The notes under the pieces: generated by a model
What the model saw: the letters and a program-made list of their open reading frames with translations, nothing else
What the model was told of the DNA's origin: nothing
Databases searched by the model: none
DNA from: Glandiceps talaboti
Taxonomy: Eukaryota; Hemichordata; Enteropneusta; Spengelidae
Direction of reading: 5' to 3'
Assembly (NCBI RefSeq): GCF_964340395.1
Contig: NC_135560.1
Coordinates: 1,917,501-1,981,500 of the forward strand
DNA: 64,000 nt
Made by a program: the position numbers and the translations under genes
Shown: positions 10,740 to 24,600 of the stretch, in pieces
Numbering within the stretch: the stretch's first letter is position 1
Layout of the letters: every line of letters begins with the position of its first letter

Positions 10740-12020
10740 AAGCAACTCATTATTCCTATATCAAATATAAGGTATATTGTATAGTATCACTTCATTCTGA
10801 AATGATTCATCTCACATTCCTTTTCATATACAATTCAATACAAACTACTGGCATACATTTGTGTCTACTTACTATACACACTATGATTATCTCCACCATA
10901 TAGTCAAATAGAGTTCTCTAGCACAGTTTTTTGCTCTTCCCACTGACAGCAGCAGTTTAATGTCATTGGAGTGTTGAATCAGATATAAATGTAATGATGT
11001 TATTGTATCCTCTAACTGCTGGTTGTATTTGTACTAAACTGAATGAAGTAACTAATAATACAACCATCTGTCAATGTGTGATGTATTACAACATGCACTT
11101 TTCATCCCTTCCCAAGCATGAGATCTAGTAGCTAGATTTTCAGTAGAATTATCTCCATTTGACTCTACGTGGAGAGAGAGAGAGAGAGAGAGAGAGTGTG
11201 TGATCATAGAAAATGACTTCATATACAGTAAGTAAACTAGATGAGTAGTAGTCACTTACTGACATAGTTATGCCATTTCTGCACAACATAACAATTATAC
11301 TGCAATTACACTGTCTTCTCTATCGGTTCTAATTCATTTCTTAATTTCATTTTATATCAGATATAAAAAAAAATACAATGATTGTCATTTAAAATGAGTA
11401 TAAATATTCTGACGCTTTTTAGATCAGCTTTTGTTCTTTGTGGTTTTACCTTCATGTGCTTAAAACTATCAAAAAAAAAACACCACAGGAAATCTAGACA
11501 TCAATGTAAAGGAAAATATCAGTAATCTGGTACATCTCATCTCGCAAAAACTTTAAATCTTAAAATAATGTTAAAATATTCAATTATAAAATATGAATAG
11601 AAAAAGAAATAACACTGATATAAAAATTATATATATACATAATTATACATTATGTGCATTATGCTGAAATATTTATTGTCAATCAACGTCATTTGATGTG
11701 AAAATTATTGGTCTATTTCTTAAGAATTTCTGACTACTTTGATAGATTTGAATGATATAGTTGTGAGTGTTTCTGTACTATAAACACTGCTATGTAACTA
11801 ATGAGATACAGCTTGAGATCTCAACTCATACTTGAATATAGAAATGAAGTCAAATACCAAATCAACAACTGACAACCATATTTACTTTCATGTTTCTCAT
11901 CACCTGACTGACTATATTGCTTTGATTCAACAAAATAATACAAAATTGAATGTTCCCTCAAAGTCTAGATAAGACAAAATTATAATGTATCTGATGGTAA
12001 GAGTTGACACCACAAGTTTG
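10740..12020. other. Intergenic AT-rich sequence with a short (GA)n
   Basis: There are no exons with support. A (GA) run of about 15 dinucleotides lies at 11171-11196. The rest is unremarkable AT-rich DNA. Confidence 0.4.
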
Positions 12021-12023
12021 TTT

Positions 12024-13224
12024 TGACCCCATCAATCCCATCCATCTACACATTTACATGTTTTGACCCCACCCCTCCCATTCATCTACACACTACATGG
12101 TTTGACCCCACCCATCCCATTGACCCCTCTCATAATAGACCCACCTACACATTTACATGGTTTGACCCCACCCATCCCACCCACCTACACATTTACATGT
12201 TTTGACCCCACCCCTCCCATTCATCTACACACTACATGGTTTGACCCCACCCATCCCATTGACCCCTCTCATAATAGACCCACCTACACATTTACATGGT
12301 TTGACCCCACCCATCCCATTGACCCCTCTCATAATAGACCCATCTACACATTTACATGGTTTGACCCCACCCATCCCATTGACCCCTCTCATAATAGACC
12401 CACCTTCACATTTACATGGTTTGATCCGCCAATCCCACCCACCTTCACATTTACATGGTTTGATCCGCCAATCCCATCCATCTATACATTTACATGGTTT
12501 GATCCGCCAATCCCACCCACCTACACATTTACATGGTTTGACCCCACCCATCCCACCCACCTACACATTTACATGGTTTCACCCCACCCATCCCACCCAC
12601 CTACACATTTACATGGTTTGACCCCACCAATCCCATCCATCTATACATTTACATGGTTTGACACCACCCATCCCATTCATCTACACATTTACATGGTTTG
12701 ACCCCACCCATCCCATCCACCTACACATTTACATGGTTTGACACCACCCATCCCACCCACCTACACATTTACATGGTTTGACACCACCCATCCCACCCAC
12801 CTACACATTTACATGGTTTGACCCCACCCATCCCACCCACCTACACATTTACATGGTTTGACACCACCCATCCCATCCACCTAGTAGACACATTTACATG
12901 GTTTGACACCACCCATCCCACCCACCTACACATTTACATGGTTTGACCCCACCCATCCCATCCACCTACACATTTACATGGTTTGACCCCATCAATCCCA
13001 TCCATCTATACATTTACATGGTTTGACACCACCAATCCCATCCATCTATACATTTACATGGTTTGACACCACCAATCCCACCCACCTACACATTTACATG
13101 GTTTGACCCCACCAATCCCACCCACCTACACATTTACATGGTTTGACACCACCAATCCCACCCACCTACACATTTACATGGTTTGACCCCACCAATCCCA
13201 TCCACCTACACATTTACATGGTTT
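12024..13224 (+). repeat. About 40-bp minisatellite with longer variant units
   Basis: About 28 copies of a unit containing 'acacatttacatggtttgac' and 'cccatcccacccacct'. Some units carry an extra 'attgacccctctcataatag' block, and four such units cluster at 12120-12400. Two Harbinger-unrelated 'tttgatccgccaatccc' variants are also local. The long frames on both strands are by-products of repetition. Confidence 0.95.
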
Positions 13225-13375
13225 AAAACCTGATGGAGATAATACTGTAAATTAATACTTATAAATTCACTGTTTACAAAATACAGGGATTTGTTCAAAC
13301 TTTTAATTAACTGGCTAACAATAAATAATGAATTGTCATCACTTTCTGAGTGACTAATCAAATAATTGATACATC

Positions 13376-13965
13376 GTGAATTGAAACATCATCAATTTTT
13401 GTGATTACATCATGAATTGATACATCATCAATTTTTGTGATTACATCATGAATTGATACATCATCAATTTTTGTGATTACATCATGAATTGATACATCAT
13501 CAATTTTTGTGATTACATCATGAATTGATACATCACCAATTTTTGTGATTACATCATGAATTGATACATCATCAATTTTTGTGATTACATCATGAATTGA
13601 TACATCATCAATTTTTGTGATTACATCATGAATTGATACATCATCAATTTTTGTGATTACATCATGAATTGATAAATCATCAATTTTTGTGATTACATCA
13701 TGAATTGATACATCATCAATTTTTGTGATTACATCATGAATTGATACATCATCAATTTTTGTGATTACATCATAAATTGATACATCATCAATTTTTGTGA
13801 TTACATCATGAATTGATACATCATCAATTTTTGTGATTACATCATGAATTGATACATCATCAATTTTTGTGATTACATCATGAATTGATACATCATCAAT
13901 TTTTGTGATTACATCATGAATTGATACATCATCAATTTTTGTGATTACATCATGAATTGATACTG
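13376..13965 (+). repeat. 37-bp minisatellite
   Basis: About 16 copies of 'tgattacatcatgaattgat' plus 'acatcatcaatttttg', with only a few substitutions across the array. This indicates recent expansion or homogenisation. Confidence 0.97.
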
Positions 13966-13987
13966 TACATCATTTGCTTATTTCCCT

Positions 13988-14538
13988 AACAATCTATAGA
14001 TCTATATGTGATATTTAACAATCTATAGATCTATATGTGATATTTAACAATCTATAGATCTATATGTGATATTTAACAATCTATAGATCTATATGTGATA
14101 TTTAACAATCTATAGATCTATATGTGATATTTAACAATCTATAGATCTATATGTGATATTTAACAATCTATAGATCTATATGTGATATTTAACAATCTAT
14201 AGATCTATATGTGATATTTAACAATCTATAGATCTATATGTGATATTTAACAATCTATAGATCTATATGTGATATTTAACAATCTATAGATCTATATGTG
14301 ATATTTAACAATCTATAGATCTATATGTGATATTTAACAATCTATAGATCTATATGTGATATTTAACAATCTATAGATCTATATGTGATATTTAACAATC
14401 TATAGATCTATATGTGATATTTAACAATCTATAGATCTATATGTGATATTTAACAATCTATAGATCTATATGTGATATTTAACAATCTATAGATCTATAT
14501 GTGATATTTAACAATCTATAGATCTATATGTGATATTT
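13988..14538 (+). repeat. 29-bp minisatellite with a 12-bp palindrome
   Basis: Nineteen essentially identical copies of 'aacaatctatagatctatat' plus 'gtgatattt'. Every unit contains the perfect palindrome TATAGATCTATA. The absence of visible divergence between copies is striking compared with the other arrays here. Confidence 0.97.
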
Positions 14539-14635
14539 AAATAATGAGTCATTAGTTATAATGACTACTGTATGTCTGTCTCTTAATTAATAAAAATGGA
14601 AAATGTTTCAGACTTCGTAGATCATGTGATTCAGT

Positions 14636-15288
14636 AAAACAACTGTACAGTTTTAAAAATGTTTATCCACATGCTGATCCATGCTAGGTATAGGTGTTCA
14701 TTTTCTGAATGATTATCCAGTTGCCTATCCAGCCCTGTTATTATCTTAACCGTATATTAACCGTATGTAGTTGCTTTTTACATGTTGGTGCTGTCTTGTA
14801 AAGCTTGGAAATTATTGTCTGAAAATGTCTGAATAGTCTCAAAATTGACTTTTCAGAGTTAAAAACCTCCAGGGCTTCTAGGGGGAGATTACAGATGGGG
14901 TGGGGGTCAGTGACTATTTACTGGCCTGATTTAAGAATCCATTCCCCCAGGCTGGAGAAACTGACCGTCCCTAATTTGCATATCGCTGATGAGATCATTA
15001 TATGCTTAATATTGCTTCATCTATACACCCCAGCTGCATCCCCATTAAATTTCAGCCCAATCTGCTCAGTAGTTTTGGAATTAAAGATTTTTGACCAAAA
15101 GACACATTTTAGCCCTAATTTGCATATTGCATCCTGTCATGAACAAATCTTTTCATCAAAAATGCCATTTCTTGACCTAAATCGCATACCTGTAATGTGA
15201 TCATTTTGCTTTGAACAATTTCCCAACTAAACACCAAAAGTAATGTCTGCACCAAATACCAAGTCAATCGGTCTGGTGGTGAAGTCAT

Positions 15289-15354
<66 letters not shown>

Positions 15355-15412
15355 GGACAAACATCGCACCATGCGTATAGCACTACTGAACCTTATCAGT
15401 TCAGCTGCGCTA
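14636..15412 (+). mobile_element. Hairpin-end element, copy 3 (interrupted, plus strand)
   Basis: The 5' part 'caactgtacagttttaaaaa' at 14641 continues to about 14750, and the 3' part resumes at 14972 with 'taatttgcatatcgctgatg'. It then runs through 'ttttgaccaaaa' blocks, (CA)n at 15293-15351 and the terminal hairpin at 15377-15412. The middle is replaced by a Harbinger-like fragment. Confidence 0.75.
14751..14971 (+). mobile_element. Harbinger-like element fragment
   Basis: It contains the internal segment 'tgtagttgctttttacatgt' and the right end 'gctggagaaactgaccgtcc', followed by TAA at 14972-14974. The left terminus is missing. It is related to the elements at 6325-6986 and 42529-44540. 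Confidence 0.6.
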
Positions 15413-15548
15413 AAAATTATATTTCTGTAAATTCTTATCAAGATATACAATTATCATTTTCTGTATACATATTCAAGATAAAAAAAATTCTTTAAAAAGG
15501 TATTTCAAAATATAGGAATGCTTGATGTGATATAGAGTGTTGATAAGA

Positions 15549-15654
15549 CTACATTATAACACACATTTTAGATTTTGTCTTTCCTTTCTTCGTAGTATCT
15601 GTTGATGTTTGGCTTTCACTCTGTTTGCCATGCAGTTCATAGAGTGCCTTCTCT
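15549..15654 (-). CDS. TTC24: TTC24-like exon 9: polybasic tail and CaaX box
   Basis: The acceptor TTTCTTACTTAG is followed by one base that completes the Arg codon begun at 18748. The frame reads [16 protein letters not shown], then [18 protein letters not shown] and TAG. Cys-Val-Ile-Met at the extreme C-terminus is a classic CaaX prenylation motif. The preceding lysines resemble a polybasic membrane-targeting region. No AATAAA was found just downstream on this strand. Confidence 0.75.
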
Positions 15655-18600
15655 CTAAGTAAGAAATAGAATAATAATACAGTCAATCAGTATGTATTAT
15701 ATCAGTGTAGTGGTCATGGGTTGTAAGTGTATGGTGTTATTACATCAATGTATTATATCAGTGTAGTGGTCATGGGTTGTAAGTGTATGGTGTTATTACA
15801 TCAATGTATTATATCAGTGTAGTGGTCACAGGTTGTCAGTGTATGGTGTTATTACATCAATGTAGTATATCAGTGTAGTGGTCATGGGTTGTAAGTGTAT
15901 GGTGTTTTTACATCAATGTATTATATCAGTGTAGTGGTCATGGGTTGTAAGTGTATGGTGTTATTACATCAATGTAGTATATCAGTGTAGTGGTCACAGG
16001 TTGTCAGTGTATGGTGTTTTTACATCAATGTATTATATCAGTGTAGTGGTCATGGGTTGTCAGTGTATGGTGTTTTTACATCAATGTAGTATATCAGTGT
16101 AGTGGTCACAGGTTGTCAGTGTATGGTGTTTTTACATCAATATATTATATCAGTGTAGTGGTCACAGGTTGTCAGTGTATGGTGTTTTTACATCAATGTA
16201 GTATATCAGTGTAGTGGTCACAGGTTGTCAGTGTATGGTGTTTTTACATCAATGTAGTATATCAGTGTAGTGGTCACAGGTTGTCAGTGTATGGTGTTTT
16301 TACATCAATATATTATATCAGTGTAGTGGTCATGGGTTGTCAGTGTATGGTGTTTTTACATCAATGTATTATATCAGTGTAGTGGTCACAGGTTGTCAGT
16401 GTATGGTGTTTTTACATCAATACTAGTATATTATATCAGTGTAGTGGTCATGGGTTGTCAGTGTATGGTGTTTTTACATCAATATATTATATCAGTGTAG
16501 TGGTCATGGGTTGTCAGTGTATGGTGTTTTTACATCAATGTATTATATCAGTGTAGTGGTCACAGGTTGTCAGTGTATGGTGTTTTTACATCAATACTAG
16601 TATATTATATCAGTGTAGTGGTCACAGGTTGTCAGTGTATGGTGTTTTTACATCAATATATTATATCAGTGTAGTGGTCATAGGTTGTCAGTGTATGGTG
16701 TTTTTACATCAATGTAGTATATCAGTGTAGTGGTCACAGGTTGTCAGTGTATGGTGTTTTTACATCAATGTATTATATCAGTGTAGTGGTCATGGGTTGT
16801 CAGTGTATGGTGTTTTTACATCAATGTATTATATCAGTGTAGTGGTCATGGGTTGTCAGTGTATGGTGTTTTTACATCAATGTATTATATCAGTGTAGTG
16901 GTCACAGGTTGTCAGTGTATGGTGTTTTTACATCAATATATTATATCAGTGTAGTGGTCATGGGTTGTCAGTGTATGGTGTTTTTACATCAATGTAGTAT
17001 ATCAGTGTAGTGGTCACAGGTTGTCAGTGTATGGTGTTTTTACATCAATACTAGTATATTATATCAGTGTAGTGGTCATGGGTTGTCAGTGTATGGTGTT
17101 TTTACATCAATATATTATATCAGTGTAGTGGTCATGGGTTGTCAGTGTATGGTGTTTTTACATCAATGTATTATATCAGTGTAGTGGTCACAGGTTGTCA
17201 GTGTATGGTGTTTTTACATCAATACTAGTATATTATATCAGTGTAGTGGTCACAGGTTGTCAGTGTATGGTGTTTTTACATCAATATATTATATCAGTGT
17301 AGTGGTCATAGGTTGTCAGTGTATGGTGTTTTTACATCAATGTAGTATATCAGTGTAGTGGTCACAGGTTGTCAGTGTATGGTGTTTTTACATCAATGTA
17401 TTATATCAGTGTAGTGGTCATGGGTTGTCAGTGTATGGTGTTTTTACATCAATGTATTATATCAGTGTAGTGGTCATGGGTTGTCAGTGTATGGTGTTTT
17501 TACATCAATGTATTATATCAGTGTAGTGGTCACAGGTTGTCAGTGTATGGTGTTTTTACATCAATATATTATATCAGTGTAGTGGTCATGGGTTGTCAGT
17601 GTATGGTGTTTTTACATCAATGTAGTATATCAGTGTAGTGGTCACAGGTTGTCAGTGTATGGTGTTTTTACATCAATGTATTATATCAGTGTAGTGGTCA
17701 TGGGTTGTCAGTGTATGGTGTTTTTACATCAATGTATTATATCAGTGTAGTGGTCATGGGTTGTCAGTGTATGGTGTTTTTACATCAATATATTATATCA
17801 GTGTAGTGGTCATGGGTTGTCAGTGTATGGTGTTTTTACATCAATGTATTATATCAGTGTAGTGGTCATGGGTTGTCAGTGTATGGTGTTTTTACATCAA
17901 TGTAGTATATCAGTGTAGTGGTCACAGGTTGTCAGTGTATGGTGTTTTTACATCAATGTATTATATCAGTGTAGTGGTCATGGGTTGTCAGTGTATGGTG
18001 TTTTTACATCAATGTAGTATATCAGTGTAGTGGTCACAGGTTGTCAGTGTATGGTGTTTTTACATCAATGTATTATATCAGTGTAGTGGTCATGGGTTGT
18101 CAGTGTATGGTGTTTTTACATCAATGTAGTATATCAGTGTAGTGGTCACAGGTTGTCAGTGTATGGTGTTTTTACATCAATATATTATATCAGTGTAGTG
18201 GTCATGGGTTGTCAATGTATGGTGTTTTTACATCAATGTATTATATCAGTGTAGTGGTCATGGGTTGTCAGTGTATGGTGTTTTTACATCAATGTATTAT
18301 ATCAGTGTAGTGGTCATGGGTTGTCAGTGTATGGTGTTTTTACATCAATGTAGTATATCAGTGTAGTGGTCACAGGTTGTCAGTGTATGGTGTTTTTACA
18401 TCAATGTATTATATCAGTGTAGTGGTCATGGGTTGTCAGTGTATGGTGTTTTTACATCAATGTATTATATCAGTGTAGTGGTCATGGGTTGTCAGTGTAT
18501 GGTGTTTTTACATCAATATATTATATCAGTGTAGTGGTCATGGGTTGTCAGTGTATGGTGTTTTTACATCAATGTATTATATCAGTGTAGTGGTCATGGG

Positions 18601-21600
18601 TTGTCAATGTATGGTGTTTTTACATCAATGTATTATATCAGTGTAGTGGTCATGGGTTGTCAGTGTATGGTGTTTTTACAAGTAGTTACATCAATTATAC
18701 CGATATGATATGTCATACATTTTACTTAATTGATGTTAGTTTCATACCTATCTGCTCTTGTCATTTGACTGAAAGATGTTTCTGGAAGTTCAAATGACTG
18801 TGTTGGACTACTAGTTGATCTACTTGGTAGAGGGGGCTGTTGTGTTGTACTTGTAGATGTCGGTGGAGGTGGTGGTGGTGGGTCTCTCATTGGTATGGAT
18901 GATTCCATAATTCGTTGTTGGTGACCACCTAGTGTTTCATACAATGTTGTTTCTTGTCTATCGTCACCTAATATAATACATACCAAATCCAAGTTGTGAC
19001 ATCTGCATACATTTAACATTTCCTAATAAATATCTTTAAAACTGTGTACAGTACAAAACCATACAGTACACAAAGTGTCTCATTCTATGTATTTTAACAG
19101 CCATCAAAACATATGATATAATCAAAGCAATGATTCCAAAAATGTTTGGTATATTTAATGGAAATAAATCATTGATTCTGTCATCATATTATCACATAAC
19201 TAACATGTGAGTTTCCATCATGTTGTTGCAAGTCATCACATAACTGAATGTCGTTAAATATTATACTGTAGGTCATTGAATGACTTATACTATTACAATT
19301 ATACTTACTGTAGGTCATTGAATGACTTACACTATTACAATTATACTTACTGTAGGTCACTGGATGACTTATACTATTACAATTATACTTACTGTAGGTC
19401 ACTGAATGACTTACACTAGTCTATTACAATTATACTTACTGTAGGTCACTGAATGACTTATACTATTACAATTATACTTACTGTAGGTCACTGAATGACT
19501 TATACTATTACAATTATACTTACTGTAGGTCACTGAATGACTTATACTATTACAATTATACTTACTGTAGGTCACTGAATGACTTATACTATTACAATTA
19601 TACTAACTGTAGGTCACTGAATGACTTACACTATTACAATTATACTTACTGTAGGTCACTGAATGACTTATACTATTACAATTATACTTACTGTAGGTCA
19701 CTGAATGACTTACACTATTACAATTATACTTACTGTAGGTCATTGAATGACTTACACTATTACAATTATACTTACTGTAGGTCACTGAATGACTTATACT
19801 ATTACAATTATACTTACTGTAGGTCACTGAATGACTTACACTATTACAATTATACTTACTGTAGGTCATTGAATGACTTACACTATTACAATTATACTTA
19901 TTGTAGGTCACTGAATGACTTATACTATTACAATTATACTTACTGTAGGTCACTGAATGACTTACACTATTACAATTATACTTACTGTAGGTCACTGAAT
20001 GACTTACACTATTACAATTATACTTACTGTAGGTCACTGAATGACTTATACTATTACAATTATACTTACTGTAGGTCACTGAATGACTTATACTATTATA
20101 ATCATACTTACTGTAGGTCATTGAATGACTTATACTATTACAATTATACTTACTGTAGGTCACTGAATGACTTACACTATTACAATTATACTTACTGTAG
20201 GTCACTGAATGACTTACACTATTACAATTATACTTACTGTAGGTCACTGAATGACTTATACTATTATAATCATACTTACTGTAGGTCATTGAATGACTTA
20301 TACTATTACAATTATACTTACTGTAGGTCACTGAATGACTTACACTATTACAATTATACTTACTGTAGGTCATTGAATGACTTATACTATTACAATTATA
20401 CTTACTGTAGGTCACTGAATGACTTATACTATTATAATCATACTTACTGTAGGTCATTGAATGACTTATACTATTACAATTATACTTACTGTAGGTCACT
20501 GAATGACTTACACTATTACAATTATACTTACTGTAGGTCACTGAATGACTTACACTATTACAATTATACTTACTGTAGGTCATTGAATGACTTATACTAT
20601 TACAATTATACTTACTGTAGGTCACTGAATGACTTACACTATTACAATTATACTTACTGTAGGTCACTGAATGACTTACACTATTACAATTATACTTACT
20701 GTAGGTCATTGAATGACTTATACTATTACAATTATACTTACTGTAGGTCACTGAATGACTTATACTATTACAATTATACTTACTGTAGGTCATTGAATGA
20801 CTTACACTATTACAATTATACTTACTGTAGGTCACTGAATGACTTACACTATTACAATTATACTTACTGTAGGTCATTGAATGACTTATACTATTACAAT
20901 TATACTTACTGTAGGTCACTGAATGACTTATACTATTACAATTATACTTACTGTAGGTCATTGAATGACTTACACTATTACAATTATACTTACTGTAGGT
21001 CACTGAATGACTTACACTATTACAATTATACTTACTGTAGGTCATTGAATGACTTATACTATTACAATTATACTTACTGTAGGTCACTGAATGACTTATA
21101 CTATTACAATTATACTTACTGTAGGTCATTGAATGACTTACACTATTACAATTATACTTACTGTAGGTCATTGAATGACTTATACTATTACAATTATACT
21201 TACTGTAGGTCACTGAATGACTTACACTATTACAATTATACTTACTGTAGGTCATTGAATGACTTATACTATTATAATTATACTTACTGTAGGTCATTGA
21301 ATGACTTATACTATTACAATTATACTTACTGTAGGTCACTGAATGACTTACACTATTACAATTATACTTACTGTAGGTCACTGAATGACTTATACTATTA
21401 CAATTATACTTACTGTAGGTCATTGAATGACTTATACTATTATAATTATACTTACTGTAGGTCATTGAATGACTTATACTATTACAATTATACTTACTGT
21501 AGGTCACTGAATGACTTATACTATTACAATTATACTTACTGTAGGTCATTGAATGACTTATACTATTATAATTATACTTACTGTAGGTCATTGAATGACT

Positions 21601-24600
21601 TATACTATTACAATTATACTTACTGTAGGTCACTGAATGACTTACACTATTACAATTATACTTACTGTAGGTCATTGAATGACTTATACTATTACAATTA
21701 TACTTACTGTAGGTCACTGAATGACTTATACTATTACAATTATACTTACTGTAGGTCACTGAATGACTTATACTATTACAATTATACTTACTGTAGGTCA
21801 TTGAATGACTTATACTATTACAATTATACTTACTGTTACTGAATTCTGAGTCTGATTCTGATTCACTTGAAGTATAACAATTCTCATCACTACTGCTAGA
21901 TGCAAGTTGAACATGTTCCTGTTTTTCTTTTTTCTTCTTGTTAACTCTAGCATACGGTGGATGTTCTTTGGCATCTTTATCTTGGGCTATCTGTTCCTTT
22001 GTGTTAGTTTCATACGTAACAGTCTTTGTGGAATATTGTCTGTAAATTAGAAATAAGATAACTATCAATGTAATAATGACTGCTTTTAATAAACTTAAGC
22101 AATGACCACCTTATTTGTTATTGATCTGGAATATACTATTCCAGCGGCAATGGTATTTTTTGAATATCGTAAATACCTATAATAACGTCATTATTTTGTA
22201 TTACGATCATCCTAGACTAGAATATCCCCATCCTGGAATAGAATATTACCATCCTGGACTAGAATATTACCATCCTAGACTAGAATATTACCATCCTAGA
22301 CTAGAATATTACCATCCTAGACTAGAATATTACCATCCTGGAATAGAATATTACCATCCTAGACTAGAATATTACCATCCTGGAATAGAATATTACCATC
22401 CTGGAATAGAATATTACCATCCTAGACTAGAATATTACCATCCTAGACTAGAATATTACCATCCTAGACTAGAATATTACCATCCTAGACTAGAATATTA
22501 CCATCCTGGAATAGAATATTACCATCCTGGAATAGAATATTAGCTCACAACTGTGGTGCTAGTCTAGATTATGGATATGACCCTGGAGAAGGACAATTGT
22601 CAGACTTGAGTCCCATATTACTCTGTCTGCAAGCAGGACTATGACAAATCTTGTGTATTTTACACATTTTCAAATAAATTTACGTAGAAAAATCAGTGTC
22701 TGCATACACACTCCATTAGCCCAAGAAGACAGAGCTATTTTGCCTATAGTATAAGCTCACATGTGCAAACAGTATGTGCAAATGATTGTTAGTGAAATTG
22801 ACTGTTAGTCTGATTGTCCATGACAATATGAGCAAAATGTTTCAATATATTTCTCAGTTTATCAATGCGTGTTACAGATCACTACAGTCGATCCCTATAG
22901 GAAAATCATGGTTTCATTTGCTTTCGATTTGTTTGTGCTTGTCGCTAATGCGGTTCTCTGATTGGCAGTTATTTATATCCCTGAACTGTGGAGATGACTT
23001 TTGCTCAACCTCGGATGTTCCATCCTCGATAGCAATGTTTTATCATGTGTCATATTGTATCGGAAGAATATCCAAGGTCTAGCAGCTAGACTAGTTATAC
23101 CCCAACATGGCAAAACTTAGAACCTTCGCATAGGGGGATTTTGGCAACATCCTCTCCACATAGTCTATTCAAGTCAATTATCGAGAAGTCATTAAATGAT
23201 TATCTCATCACACACCCACTTCATTAACTTTTGTTGACAAGATCACATGCCATTACGTACGTAGTAGAGTGCAGTGTTGTACGTAGTAGAGTGCAGTGTT
23301 GTACGTAGTAGAGTGCAGTGTTGTTTATATTTGTGTATTATGAATCTAATCATACCTAGTATTTGGCATTAGGTAATGCTCAAAGCTATGTTGCATGTTT
23401 TAACACCGAGAGTTGCAGATACAAGTAAATGAGGTAATGTCTACAATGAATGTAACGCCTAGCGCCTTGCTTGGACTGTGGGCTTATCATCCACGTCACA
23501 AGAAATTGGTTGACATGTGGGTTCATAAAATACCACTTCATTTATAGTTGTGATGACCCAACAAACAGAAAAAAGTCTCTTGATTTCAGAAACTTCTGTT
23601 AAGGTGTTCATAAATTTTAAAACCCTGTTTTCATACTATTCAAGTGGTTGTTTTTGAAATTCATTTATTGTACATCACTCCCTAGCTCCTAGAACAACAA
23701 TTACATCTCTCTCCGTGTATGTCAGAACTGTTTTTACTGTCATTTTTTCAAGACAAGAAAAATAGCATTGGCTCTTCTGATTCCACTTCAGTAAAAATTA
23801 AAAATTCTATTGCAATTTTGACACACATAAAACAAATGAATTCTTACCCCCCCCCCCCCCTCCCCTAAATGAAGGAGTTACGTTTGTCATGCATCAGTTT
23901 TAAAATGACACGACCCCTATGTGCATAAAGGCTAAGCCCTTGTAAATGTATATGTTGTGTACTTTGCAAACTGAATGCAGTATAGTTATTTGTTTGCATG
24001 ACTTTCACTGCAAGCTACCTGAGGCATAAACCATCATTTGGAAATTGATTACTTGTGAGAAAAAGCTAGTATTATCATGATATTATATGTGAACCATCAA
24101 CTGATAAAGAATAACAACAATTGTGGATTAGAAAAGATTGAAGTGATACCTATACTATGATGTACATATAGTTTGTCTACTCACCCCACTGTACTTGTTT
24201 GCTTTCTACTGCCAGTACTCTCATCATCATCATCATCGTCATCATCATCATCCTCACTACTGACTGAAGTCAATGAACTATCACTACTACTTGTATGCTT
24301 GTAATCAGCAACTAGTGGTTTATGGGATACTTGCACTGAGGTAGATGTCATTTCATCATCTATCATCTCACTTTCTTTTCTTACTGCATCCTCCTTTTGT
24401 TCACTTTGTTTTTGTCGTTTCCTATCTTCTCTTCGTTTCCGGGGTGGTTTATGCTCCATTTGTACACTGGAACCTGATCTTGACCGTACTAATGACAGAT
24501 CAGAGTCTGTGCTATAATCCTCCATACCAAGTGCTATGGTTTTAAAATTCTCATCATCACTAGAATGATGTCTTGATCCATAACGTTTTCTCCTCCTACA

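Larger units (their letters stand above)
22040..24184. other. Intron 6: 21-bp array plus dispersed foldback DNA
   Basis: It contains the 21-bp array and a stretch at 23,000-23,100 that matches in inverse 54,050-54,130 ('cttccgatacaat', 'gctatcgaggatggaacat'), so it is a dispersed repeat. It also has three copies of 'gtacgtagtagagtgcagtg' at 23257-23322 and a C12 run at 23849. No supported exon. Confidence 0.5.

Noticed and set aside
12023-12701. Long frames on both strands (FTWFDPTHP-type peptides)
   Set aside because: Low-complexity translation of the 40-bp minisatellite, with no gene context.
19743-21842. 699-codon + strand reading frame
   Set aside because: It is a by-product of the 42-bp repeat (a multiple of three), antisense to the TTC24-like gene, with no non-repeat coding sequence or splice context.
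22115-23082. + strand frames of 142 and 98 codons
   Set aside because: The first is the 21-bp repeat; the second lies in a dispersed repeat copy with no splice support.
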